Assembly: GCF_900104175.1 (NCBI RefSeq)
Contig: NZ_FNIX01000024.1
Span: 1 to 64,000, forward strand
Reading direction: 5' to 3'
Length of the DNA: 64,000 nt
DNA from: Lentzea jiangxiensis
GTDB taxonomy: Bacteria; Actinomycetota; Actinomycetes; Mycobacteriales; Pseudonocardiaceae
The notes below the pieces were generated by a model. The model ran no database searches. It saw only the letters and a program-made list of their open reading frames with translations, and was not told the DNA's origin. Shown here in pieces: positions 45,440-53,846 of this stretch (the first letter of the stretch is position 1; each line of letters starts with the position of its first letter). Both the position numbers and the translations under genes were made by a program.

Positions 45440-46624
45440 TCAGGCGCTGTGCATGAGGAGCGACGGTTCGCTCGAATGACTCGAATGACTCGAATGGCTT
45501 GCGTGGTCTGTCGTCCACCTCGATTGCGCGAAGTCGCGGATGCCCTCGACGAGCCGGTCGACGTCGTGCTCCGGCCGCACCACCAGGCGCGCGAACCGGC
45601 TGCTCATGCCGAGCTTGTTGCCGCACTCGCGGATGAAGACCTGGTGGCGGGACAGCAGGTGGTCGCGCAGCTCGCGGCCGTCCACCCCGCCGCCGAGCTT
45701 GACCAGCAGGAAGTTGGCCTGCGAGGAGTAGACGGTGAGGTCGGGGACGCGCGAGAGCTCCATCCCCATCCGGTACCTGTCGCGCGACAGCAGGCGCAGG
45801 CTCTCGGCGTACTCCGCCTCGTGCTCGGCCAGCATGAACACGACGGCCTCCGCCAGGGAGTTGAGGTTCCACTTCGGCAGGGTCCGGCGCATCTTCCCCG
45901 CCAGCCCCGGGTTCGCGACCAGGTAGCCGAACCGGACGCCGTGCAGGCCGAAGTTCTTGCCGAGGCTCTTCAGCACGACCACGTTGGGCCGGATGGACGC
46001 CTCGGCGGCGACCGACGGGTTGCGCTCGACCTCGACGAAGTCGACGAACGACTCGTCGATCACGACCAGGTCCAGGTCGGCGAGCTCGTCCAGGAACCGG
46101 ACGATCTCCCGGCGCGGCAGGTAGCCGCCGTCGGGGTTGTTCGGGTTGCAGATCACGGCGACCCTGCTGCCGCGGGCCCTGATGAACTTGACGTACTCGT
46201 CGACGTCCAGCTCGAAGTTGTCGCTCTCCTGCAGCAGGAACATGTCGACGCGCTTGTTGCTCTCCATCGGCTGGTCGGTCCAGCGGCCGAACGTCGGGAT
46301 CGGGACGGCGACGCTCTCGTGGATCCACAGGTGGTCCATCCACGTGATGAGCTCGGTGCTGCCGTTCGACATCGCGATCGTGGCCGGGTTGAGACCGAGG
46401 ACGGTGCACAGCTGCTGCGCGATCTTCGACGAGTCGCTCGGGTAGAACTTCAAGACCGCCTCGAGGTTCTTCGAGAGCTCCTCGAACATCTGCGGCGTCG
46501 GGAAGTACGGGTTGCACGGGATGCAGAAGTCCACGAGCTCGCCCGCACCCGTCCGCGACAGCTCGAAGTAGGACGGGCTGTGCGCGGTCTGCTGGAAGAG
46601 GCCCGAGTCCACACCATGCCGCAC
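45440..46624 (-). CDS. HisC/CobD-like class I/II aminotransferase
   Basis: A 394-residue PLP-dependent fold-type I enzyme from the GTG at 46624. Substrate and cofactor motifs: NPYFPTPQMFEELS near the N-terminus, MSNGSTELITWM, CNPNNPDGGYLPRREI, VVIDESFVDF (PLP-binding Asp) and LKSLGKNFGLHGVRFGY with the Schiff-base Lys in SLGKNFG. The closest look-alikes are histidinol-phosphate aminotransferases and threonine-phosphate decarboxylases (CobD). It lies 23 bp upstream of DUF4331. The C-terminus holds a Ser/His repeat HSSHSSHSS coded by 9-bp repeats. Its role with the metal-linked genes is unknown. Confidence 0.82.
   Translation of the reverse strand: MRHGVDSGLFQQTAHSPSYFELSRTGAGELVDFCIPCNPYFPTPQMFEELSKNLEAVLKFYPSDSSKIAQQLCTVLGLNPATIAMSNGSTELITWMDHLWIHESVAVPIPTFGRWTDQPMESNKRVDMFLLQESDNFELDVDEYVKFIRARGSRVAVICNPNNPDGGYLPRREIVRFLDELADLDLVVIDESFVDFVEVERNPSVAAEASIRPNVVVLKSLGKNFGLHGVRFGYLVANPGLAGKMRRTLPKWNLNSLAEAVVFMLAEHEAEYAESLRLLSRDRYRMGMELSRVPDLTVYSSQANFLLVKLGGGVDGRELRDHLLSRHQVFIRECGNKLGMSSRFARLVVRPEHDVDRLVEGIRDFAQSRWTTDHASHSSHSSHSSEPSLLMHSA
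45472..45498 (-). repeat. Three 9-bp tandem repeats coding HSS
   Basis: TCGAATGAC at 45472-45480 and 45481-45489, then TCGAATGGC at 45490-45498, inside the end of the aminotransferase gene. They encode the HSS repeat tail, a likely site of length variation. Confidence 0.7.
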
Positions 46625-47197
46625 GCGATCACTCCGTCCCTCGGTCCGTCTCCGACACCGGGGCATACGTGCCGCTGCCGATCCCGGTTCACGGCTCCGT
46701 TCCGGGAAGGTCTCGGAACGGTCTCGCGCGCAACCCGGCCCCGTCCGGGGTCTCGGGGGCGGGGAGCGGCCCTTCGCCCGGTTCCGCCGGCACCGGGACC
46801 GGCCCGCTTCCAGTCCGGTGTGGACAGACGACTCGCGGGGTCTCGCAGCGGTCGAACGGACCCGTCCGAACCTTCCCGGGGCGTCGCGGAGGAGGTGCCC
46901 GGCCACGCTCGGTCACCGGTCGTGACTCGGTGAGGCGCTCGCCTTGGACGTGACCTGCGCCGACCCGCCGCTGAACGGCCTCGGGCCGCCGCTCACCGAT
47001 GTGAGGGCTCCCGTTGGGCGGTAAGGCTCTGAAATGCGGGTACTCCCCGGCTGCGCCGGACGCGAAGACCGTGGTCACGGCGTTGTGACGCAGCACCCGC
47101 CGCCCGTTCCACGGTCATCACGGGCGTCGTGCAAAAAATTGTCGGGGGGTCCGGATACCCTGCTGGCAGTCCGCACACGATCCAGGGAGCAGTACCC
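46625..47197. other. Intergenic region upstream of the topoisomerase genes
   Basis: About 570 bases between the divergent aminotransferase and parE-type genes. Plus and minus frames of 94 and 135 codons cross it, but neither shows a ribosome site or protein-like composition. An A run (gtgcaaaaaatt, about 47130-47140) precedes the parE gene. I saw no clear dyad; it probably contains two divergent promoters. Confidence 0.45.
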
Positions 47198-49249
47198 GTG
47201 ACCGCAGAGACCCTGTACGGGGCCGACGACCTGACGCACCTCGAAGGACTCGAGGCCGTCCGCAAGCGGCCCGGCATGTACATCGGGTCGACCGACAGCC
47301 GGGGCATCAACCACCTCTTCAGCGAGATCGTCGACAACTCGACGGACGAGGGCGTGGCGGGCCACGCGTCGAAGATCGTGGTCACGCTGCACGCCGACGG
47401 CAGCGTCCAGGTCGACGACGACGGCCGCGGCATCCCCACCGACGTGCACGCCAAGTCCGGTCTGTCCGGTGTGGAACTGGTGCTGACCAAGCTGCACGCC
47501 GGCGGCAAGTTCGGCGGCTCCGGCTACAAGACCTCCGGCGGCCTGCACGGCGTCGGCGCCTCGGCCGTCAACGCCCTCTCGCACCGCTTCGACGTGACGG
47601 TCCGCCGCGGCGGCAAGGTCCACGAGATGTCGTTCGCCCACGGCGTTCCCGGCGTCTTCGACGGCCCCGGCCCCAAGGCGAAGTTCACCCGCCAGAACGG
47701 CCTGAACGTCGTCGGCAAGATGAAGCGCAGCGAGTCGACCGGCACCTCCATCCGCTACTGGTACGACGCCCGCTACTTCGAGAACGGCGCTTCGCTCGAC
47801 GTGGACACCGTCCGCACGAAGCTCCGCAACACGGCGTTCCTCGTGCCCGGCGTGACCTACGTGCTGCGGTCGGCACTGGAGGACGCGATCTCCGAAGAGG
47901 TCTTCCACTACCCGAACGGCCTGACCGACATGGTCGAGTTCCTGGCCCCCTCCGGCGACCGCGCGGTCTCCGGCACCCTGGTGATCACCGGCACCGGCAC
48001 CTACTTCGAGAACGCCGCCGACGAGAACGGCGTGATGCGGTCCAAAGTGGAGCGTCAGGCCGAGGTCGAGGTCGCCCTGCGCTGGGGCACCGGCTACGAG
48101 CGCACCGTCGAGTGCTTCACCAACACCATCCGCAACGTGCACGGCGGCACCCACCGCCGCGGCTTCGACCGAGCGGTGCTCAAGTCGGTCCAGGACGCCA
48201 TCTCCAAGACCCGCGGCCTCCTCAAGCCCAAGGAGGAGATGCCCACGCTGGACGACGTGCTGGAGGGCATGACCGCCGTCGTCCACGTCCGCATCCCCGA
48301 GCCGCAGTTCACCTCGCAGACCAAGGACGAGCTCTCCACCGCCGGCATCACCAAGGTGCTGCAGGGCATCGTCGACGCCCAGGTCCGCGCGTGGACCGAG
48401 GACCGCAAGACCAAGGTCGAGGCCAAGACCGTGCTGCAGAAGGTCGTCGACGCCTCGCGCGTGCGGCTCACGCAGAAGCAGCAGAAGGACGCGGCTCGGC
48501 GCAAGACGGCGCTCGAGGGCGCGGCGATGCCCGCCAAGCTCGTCGACTGCCGGACCACAGGTGTTTCGCGTAGCGAACTTTTTCTCGTGGAAGGCGACAG
48601 CGCACTCGGCTCAGCGCGCATGGCGCGCGTCTCCGAGTACCAGGCGCTCCTCCCGTTGCGCGGCAAGATCCTCAACGTCCAGAAGGCCTCCCTGGCCGAC
48701 ACGTTGCGCAACGCCGAGATCGCCTCGATCGTCCAGGTCCTCGGCGCGGGCACCGGCCGCACGTTCGACCTCTCCCAGATGCGCTACGGCCGCGTGATCC
48801 TGATGGCCGACGCGGACGTCGACGGCAGCCACATCCGCACGCTGCTGATCACGCTGTTCGCCAAGTACATGCGCCCGGTCATCGAGGACGGCCGCCTGTA
48901 CGCCGCCATGCCGCCGTTGCACAAGGTGATGACGCGCGGCCGCAACGCCGAAACGCACTTCACCTTCACCCAGCGGCAGATGGAGCAGACGGTCGCGCGG
49001 CTGCAGAAGGCGGGCAAGCAGGTCGTCACGCCGGTGCCGCGGTTCAAGGGCCTGGGCGAAATGGACGCGGACGAGCTGTGGGAGACCACGATGAACCCGG
49101 CCAGCCGCTCCGTCCGCCGCATCACCATGGACGACGCCGAAGCCGCCGAGGAAGCCCTCGAACTGCTGATGGGCGAGAAGGTCGAGCCGCGCCGCAACTG
49201 GCTCGTCGAGTCCGCCGCCAGGGTCGACCAGTCGGCCATCGACCTCTAA
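47198..49249 (+). CDS. parE: DNA topoisomerase IV subunit B / GyrB-like
   Basis: A 683-residue type IIA topoisomerase ATPase subunit from GTG 47198 (GGGA upstream). GHKL ATPase motifs (SEIVDNSTDEG, DDGRGIPTD, GGLHGVGASAVNAL), TOPRIM blocks (LVEGDSALGSARMAR and DADVDGSHIRTLLIT) and the C-terminal PRFKGLGEMDADELWETTMNP are intact. The paired subunit A gene follows 34 bp downstream. Actinomycetes carry gyrB-gyrA near the origin and a separate parE/parC-type pair; the second pair is meant here, because dnaA/recF neighbours are absent. The two subunits act on chromosome decatenation and supercoiling. Confidence 0.9.
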   Translation: MTAETLYGADDLTHLEGLEAVRKRPGMYIGSTDSRGINHLFSEIVDNSTDEGVAGHASKIVVTLHADGSVQVDDDGRGIPTDVHAKSGLSGVELVLTKLHAGGKFGGSGYKTSGGLHGVGASAVNALSHRFDVTVRRGGKVHEMSFAHGVPGVFDGPGPKAKFTRQNGLNVVGKMKRSESTGTSIRYWYDARYFENGASLDVDTVRTKLRNTAFLVPGVTYVLRSALEDAISEEVFHYPNGLTDMVEFLAPSGDRAVSGTLVITGTGTYFENAADENGVMRSKVERQAEVEVALRWGTGYERTVECFTNTIRNVHGGTHRRGFDRAVLKSVQDAISKTRGLLKPKEEMPTLDDVLEGMTAVVHVRIPEPQFTSQTKDELSTAGITKVLQGIVDAQVRAWTEDRKTKVEAKTVLQKVVDASRVRLTQKQQKDAARRKTALEGAAMPAKLVDCRTTGVSRSELFLVEGDSALGSARMARVSEYQALLPLRGKILNVQKASLADTLRNAEIASIVQVLGAGTGRTFDLSQMRYGRVILMADADVDGSHIRTLLITLFAKYMRPVIEDGRLYAAMPPLHKVMTRGRNAETHFTFTQRQMEQTVARLQKAGKQVVTPVPRFKGLGEMDADELWETTMNPASRSVRRITMDDAEAAEEALELLMGEKVEPRRNWLVESAARVDQSAIDL

Positions 49250-49283
49250 GCCTTCTTCAAGACACAGACGGAGTTACGAAGTC

Positions 49284-51764
49284 ATGGCACGCCGCAAGGG
49301 ACCCACGACCAAGGTCGACCCCGCCGCGTTCGACCGGGCCGGTGCGAAGGTTCTCGACAACTCGCTGAAGACCGAGATCGAGGACTCGTACCTCGAGTAC
49401 GCGTACTCGGTCATCCACTCGCGGGCTCTGCCGGACGCGCGGGACGGGCTGAAGCCGGTGCACCGCCGCATCCTGTTCTCGATGCACGAGGCGGGATACC
49501 GCCCGACGCACGCGTACGTGAAGTCGTCCCGCGTCGTAGGCGACACAATGGGCAAGTTCCATCCTCACGGTGACACGGCGATCTACGACGCGTTGGTCCG
49601 CCTCGCCCAGGACTTCAGCCTCAACGAGCCGTTGATCGACGGACACGGCAATTTCGGTAGTCCAGACGACGGACCGGCTGCGAGCCGTTATACGGAGTGC
49701 CGCATGTCCCCGGTCGCCATGCAGCTGGTCGGCGAGCTGAACGAGGAGACGGTCGACTTCCGGCCCAATTACGACGGCTCGCTCGAAGAGCCGAGCGTTC
49801 TGCCGGCGGCGTTCCCGAACCTGCTGGTCAACGGCACGTCCGGCATCGCGGTCGGCATGGCCACGAACATGATCCCGCACAACCTGCGCGAGGTGGTCGG
49901 GGCGGCGCGGTGGCTGATCACGCACCCGAACGCCGACCTCGACAAGCTCATGGAGTTCGTGCCGGGGCCGGACCTGCCGACCGGCGGCATCCTGCTGGGC
50001 CTCGACGAGGTGCGGAAGGCGTACGAGACCGGTCGTGGTGTCGTTCGCATGCGCGCCAAGGTGGAGATCGGTCCGCTGGAGGGCTCGCGGGGCAGGCAGG
50101 CGATCACGGTCACCGAGCTGCCGTACGGCGTCGGGTCGGAGCGGATCGTCGAGAAGATCACCGACGAGGTGAACAAGTCCAAGCGGCTCACGGGCATCGC
50201 GGACGTCAAGGACCTGACCGACCGCGAGAACGGCATCCGGCTCGTCATCGAGTGCAAGGTGGGCGTGAACCCGCAGGCGCTGCTCGCGGACCTGTACCGG
50301 CTGACGCCGATGGAGCAGTCGTTCGGCATCAACAACCTGGTGCTGGTCGACGGACAGCCGCAGACGCTCGGCCTCAAGCAGCTGCTGGAGGTCTTCCTGG
50401 GGCACCGCTACGAGGTCGTCACGCGGCGCACGAAGTTCCGGCGCCGCAAGCGCGAGGAGCGGTTGCACCTGGTCGAGGGTCTGCTGAAGGCCCTGCTCGA
50501 CATCGACAAGGTCATCAAGCTGATCCGGGGCAGCGAAAACGCCGCTGCCGCCAAGGACGGCCTGATGAAGCAGTTCAAGCTGTCGGAGATCCAGGCCTCC
50601 TACATCCTCGACACGCCGCTGCGCCGCCTCACCAGGTACGACAAGATCGAGCTCGAGAACGAGCAGGACAAGCTCACCCGGGAGATCGCCGAGCTGTCGG
50701 CGATCCTCGACGACGAGGGCGTGCTGAAGAAGCTCGTGTCGTCGGAGCTGGCGGCCGTGGCCAAGGAGCTGGGCGGCGAGCGGCGGACGAGCCTCATCGA
50801 CGGTGACCTCAAGGAGGTGCTGGCGGCGTCGAAGCCCGCCGGGCCGCTGGAGGTCGCGGACGACCCGTGCCAGGTCATCCTCAGTGCCACCGGGCTGGTC
50901 GCGCGGACCGCGGCGGAGTCGGAGGAGGCGTCGGAGGGCAAGCGGCGGGCGGGCCGGGTGAAGCACGACGCGGTGCTCGCGGTCGTGCACTCGACGGCTC
51001 GCGGGCAGGTCGTGCTGATCACGAACAAGGGTCGCGCGTTCAAGACCGACGTGCTGCCGTTGCCGGTGCTGCCCGAGCAGAGCGGGACGGTGAGCCTTCG
51101 CGGCGGTATGGCGGCGAGCGAGCTCGTGCCGCTGGAGAAGGGGGAGAAGGTCGTCGGCATCGCGCCGCTCGACCCGAAGGACTCGCCCGGTCTCGCGCTC
51201 GGCACCCGGCAGGGCACCGTGAAGGTGTGCGTGCCGGAGTGGCCGGTGCGGTCGGACGAGTTCGAGGTCATCACGCTCAAGGACGGCGACGAGGTCGTCG
51301 GCTGCACGTGGCTCGCGGACGGCAGCGAGACGCTTGCGTTCGTCAGTTCTGATTCGTCGTTGCTGCGTTATGACGCGAAGCTGGTGCGGCCGCAGGGGCT
51401 CAAGGGTGGCGGTATGGCCGGCATCAACCTCAGCGGGGACGCGCACGTGGTGTTCTTCGGAGCGATTCGCACGGACGACGGGGAGCACGGCGAGCCGATG
51501 GTCGTCACGTCGTCGGGACTGAGCGTCAAGGTCACGCCGTTCAGCGAGTACCCGGCCAAGGGGCGCGCGACGGGGGGTGTGCGGTCGCAGCGGTTCCTCA
51601 AGGGCGAGACGCACCTGGTGCTGGCGTGGATCGGCAGCAGGCCGGCGGGTGCGGACGAGAAGGGGGCGCCTGTCGAGCTGCCGGACGTCGACCCGCGGCG
51701 TGACGGCTCGGGTCACGCGCATCCCGGCCCGGCCGTGGTGGGGCACCGGGTCGAGAGGGACTAG
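49284..51764 (+). CDS. parC: DNA topoisomerase IV subunit A / GyrA-like
   Basis: An 826-residue type IIA topoisomerase breakage-reunion subunit. Catalytic Tyr136 lies in AASRYTECRMSP; the quinolone-determining helix is HPHGDTAIYD (Thr98, Asp102, equal to E. coli GyrA 83 and 87). The C-terminal beta-pinwheel (about 530-826) has GyrA-box-like stretches (ITNKGRAFKTDVLPL, TVSLRGGMAAS and KGRATGGVRSQRF). Its spacing after the subunit B gene indicates an operon. A hairpin terminator follows 7 bp after the stop. Confidence 0.92.
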   Translation: MARRKGPTTKVDPAAFDRAGAKVLDNSLKTEIEDSYLEYAYSVIHSRALPDARDGLKPVHRRILFSMHEAGYRPTHAYVKSSRVVGDTMGKFHPHGDTAIYDALVRLAQDFSLNEPLIDGHGNFGSPDDGPAASRYTECRMSPVAMQLVGELNEETVDFRPNYDGSLEEPSVLPAAFPNLLVNGTSGIAVGMATNMIPHNLREVVGAARWLITHPNADLDKLMEFVPGPDLPTGGILLGLDEVRKAYETGRGVVRMRAKVEIGPLEGSRGRQAITVTELPYGVGSERIVEKITDEVNKSKRLTGIADVKDLTDRENGIRLVIECKVGVNPQALLADLYRLTPMEQSFGINNLVLVDGQPQTLGLKQLLEVFLGHRYEVVTRRTKFRRRKREERLHLVEGLLKALLDIDKVIKLIRGSENAAAAKDGLMKQFKLSEIQASYILDTPLRRLTRYDKIELENEQDKLTREIAELSAILDDEGVLKKLVSSELAAVAKELGGERRTSLIDGDLKEVLAASKPAGPLEVADDPCQVILSATGLVARTAAESEEASEGKRRAGRVKHDAVLAVVHSTARGQVVLITNKGRAFKTDVLPLPVLPEQSGTVSLRGGMAASELVPLEKGEKVVGIAPLDPKDSPGLALGTRQGTVKVCVPEWPVRSDEFEVITLKDGDEVVGCTWLADGSETLAFVSSDSSLLRYDAKLVRPQGLKGGGMAGINLSGDAHVVFFGAIRTDDGEHGEPMVVTSSGLSVKVTPFSEYPAKGRATGGVRSQRFLKGETHLVLAWIGSRPAGADEKGAPVELPDVDPRRDGSGHAHPGPAVVGHRVERD

Positions 51765-51770
51765 CCGGAT

Positions 51771-51799
51771 CCGGCGAGGCGGTGTGACCGCCTCGCCGG
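51771..51799. terminator. Bidirectional hairpin terminator
   Basis: Perfect 12-bp arms CCGGCGAGGCGG (51771-51782) and CCGCCTCGCCGG (51788-51799), 5-nt loop, between the convergent parC-type gene and the D-serine-dehydratase-like gene. Confidence 0.75.
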
Positions 51800-51807
51800 T
51801 CGGGTGG

Positions 51808-52917
51808 TCACCAGCCGCGGAGTCGTGACCAGGTCGCTTCGACGGTGGCGCCGCGGACGACGTGGTAGCGGTCGTGCTGCGCGGCGGTGGCGCAGGCGTG
51901 GTTGGGCAGGATCCGCAGGCGGGTGCCGATCGGCAGGTCGGGTACCGGCTGGCTGTCGCGCGTGCTGAGGATGCCGTGTTCCTGGCTCGCGCCGGTCATG
52001 AGCAGGCCGGGGACGAGGGTGCCGTGCGCGTCGGTGACGAGGCCGTAGCCCTGGTCGACGGCTTGGACCTGGGTGCCGCGGTCTCGTGAGGTGGCCATCC
52101 AGCCGCCATCGGTGAGGATCCAGTTCTTGTCGTGCCGATGGCCGATGACGGTGACGACGACGGAGAGGGCGAGGTCGTCGGTGGTGCAGACGCCGATGCC
52201 GGCCATGACGAGGTCGAAGAAGACGTAGTTGCCCGCGCGGACCTCGGTGACGCCGGTCAGGTCCGTTGCCGCGTGGGCGGTGGGGGTGGATCCGACGCTG
52301 ACGATCGGGCACGGCAGGCCCGCGCCGCGCAGGGTGCCGGCGGCGGTGACGGCGACGTCGCGCTCGTGCTGCGCTGCGTGGTGCAGAGCTTGTGGTGTGC
52401 GAGCGAAGTAGGACTCGCCCGCGTGGGTGAGCACGCCGGCGAGGTTGTCGCCGAGGACGCGGCCGATCTCCACGAGTGCCGGATCGGTGGGTGCGACGCC
52501 GCCGCGGTGGCCGTCGCAGTCGATCTCGACCAGCGCCGGGACGCGGAGGTCCCCGTCGCGTGCGAACCGGGTCAGCGCCTCGGCCTGGGCGAGGGAGTCG
52601 AGCAGGACGGTGAGGGTCACGCCGAGGCGGAGCAGAGTGGCGACGCGGGGCAGTTTGTGCGGGTCGATGCCGACGGCGTAGAGGATGTCGCGGTAGCCCG
52701 CGTCGGCGAAGTGCTCGGCTTCGGCGAGAGTGGAGACCGTGATCGGTCCGCCCGCGTGGACCCGGTCGGCGACCTCGACGGACTTGGCGGTCTTGACGTG
52801 CAGGCGCAGCGGCACGCCCAGCGCGTGGAGGTGGTCGCGCAGCCTCAGGGCGTTGCGGTCCAGGCGGTCGGCGTCGACCAGGGCGAACGGCGTGCCCGGA
52901 GTGTCCACGGTGGTCAT
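51808..52917 (-). CDS. D-serine dehydratase/D-threonine aldolase-like PLP enzyme
   Basis: A 369-residue fold-type III PLP enzyme. The N-terminal alanine-racemase-like barrel has the PLP Lys in LRLHVKTAKS (Lys42), and the C-terminal D-serine-dehydratase-like domain has the metal site PNHACATAAQHDRYHVV. Relatives are D-threonine aldolase, eukaryotic-type D-serine dehydratase and beta-hydroxyaspartate aldolase. It would break 3-hydroxy-D-amino acids or deaminate a D-amino acid. The ATG start overlaps the upstream OCD gene stop by 4 bp; last of three coupled genes. Confidence 0.85.
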   Translation of the reverse strand: MTTVDTPGTPFALVDADRLDRNALRLRDHLHALGVPLRLHVKTAKSVEVADRVHAGGPITVSTLAEAEHFADAGYRDILYAVGIDPHKLPRVATLLRLGVTLTVLLDSLAQAEALTRFARDGDLRVPALVEIDCDGHRGGVAPTDPALVEIGRVLGDNLAGVLTHAGESYFARTPQALHHAAQHERDVAVTAAGTLRGAGLPCPIVSVGSTPTAHAATDLTGVTEVRAGNYVFFDLVMAGIGVCTTDDLALSVVVTVIGHRHDKNWILTDGGWMATSRDRGTQVQAVDQGYGLVTDAHGTLVPGLLMTGASQEHGILSTRDSQPVPDLPIGTRLRILPNHACATAAQHDRYHVVRGATVEATWSRLRGW

Positions 52918-53846
52918 TCGGTGTCTCCTGCGAGGGCGGCGCGGTGCAGCAGCGCGGCGGCGAGGGTGAGGTCCTGGAGGGCGAAGCCGGAACTGTCGAA
53001 CACCGTTGTGTCCTCGGGCGAGGTCCGACCTTCGGAGGCGCCGGTCAGCACTGCGCCGAGTGCCACCGGCACGGCCCCGGGAGCGTGCTGGAACTCGCCG
53101 ATCGCACGGGACTGGTCCGGCAGGTCGCAGAAGAGCTTGGCGGAGCCGTGGATCTCGGTGGGGAGCTCCTGCTTGCCCGGTCCGTCGGCGCCCATGGCGG
53201 AGATGTGCGTGCCCGGCCTGACCCAGGCGGCGTCGAACAGGGGCTCGCGGGCGGTTGTGGCGGTGACGAGCACGTCCGCGGCGGTCACGCCGGTCCGGGC
53301 GTCGGCGGGGTCCGCGGGCAGGCCGGTCACGGCGGTCACCTGCGCGGCGAACGCCCGCGCCGCGTCGGCACGCCGGCCGACGACGAGGACGCGGTCGATC
53401 GGCCGCACCCGGCTGACCGCGCGGACCTCGTGCAATGCCTGGTGTCCTGTGCCGATCACGGTCAGCGTGCGCGCGTCGGGGCGGGCGAGCGTGGCGACGG
53501 CGAGCGCGTCGGCGGCGGCCGTGCGGTAGGCGTTGGCGGCCGCCGCCTCGACCACGGCGCGCAGCCTGCCGGTGGCGGGGTCGAGCAGGACGATCGTGGA
53601 GCTGTGGCGGGGGAGAGCGGTGTTGTCCGGCCAGAAGCTGCCGATCTTCACGCCGACGAGGTCGCCCGCGGACCCGGACTTGAGCGTGAACCTGGTGTGC
53701 GGCAGGGAGGAATGTCCGATCACGACCGGGAACGTCGAGCCGTCCGCGGTGGCCAGGAACGCCTCCCGGGCGGCGGCGAGTGCGAGGTCGTCGTCGACGA
53801 GCGCGGCCGACTCGGACTCGCTGAGGAAGACGGGGCTGTCGGTCAC
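52914..53846 (-). CDS. Ornithine cyclodeaminase / mu-crystallin family enzyme
   Basis: A 310-residue protein of the OCD/mu-crystallin family. GTG at 53846 overlaps the regulator stop by 4 bp. The substrate Lys lies in RFTLKSGSAG, the Rossmann motif is TVIGTGHQALHEV, and the Asp of the catalytic pocket is near CDLPDQSRAIGEF. Family members are ketimine/imine reductases, L-ornithine cyclodeaminase, alanine dehydrogenases and DauB (L-arginine dehydrogenase of the D-arginine route). With a D-amino-acid-type lyase downstream and a DauR-like regulator upstream, a role in D-amino acid inversion or catabolism is the most plausible reading. Confidence 0.83.
   Translation of the reverse strand: MTDSPVFLSESESAALVDDDLALAAAREAFLATADGSTFPVVIGHSSLPHTRFTLKSGSAGDLVGVKIGSFWPDNTALPRHSSTIVLLDPATGRLRAVVEAAAANAYRTAAADALAVATLARPDARTLTVIGTGHQALHEVRAVSRVRPIDRVLVVGRRADAARAFAAQVTAVTGLPADPADARTGVTAADVLVTATTAREPLFDAAWVRPGTHISAMGADGPGKQELPTEIHGSAKLFCDLPDQSRAIGEFQHAPGAVPVALGAVLTGASEGRTSPEDTTVFDSSGFALQDLTLAAALLHRAALAGDTE

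Noticed and set aside
45417..46517. Upstream extension of the DUF4331 frame
   Set aside because: It overlaps the aminotransferase gene in another frame; the ATG at 45416 before the signal peptide is the real start.
46669..46953. 94-codon plus frame upstream of the topoisomerase genes
   Set aside because: Gly/Pro/Arg/Ser-rich composition and no start signals; judged a GC-rich chance frame.
47130..47161. Promoter TTGTCG / TACCCT before the parE gene
   Set aside because: The spacer would be only 11 nt, too short for a vegetative promoter.
51808..53846. Beta-hydroxyaspartate cycle
   Set aside because: Only BhcC-like and BhcD-like family members are present; BhcA- and BhcB-type genes and an IclR-type regulator are absent, so the full cycle is not supported here.
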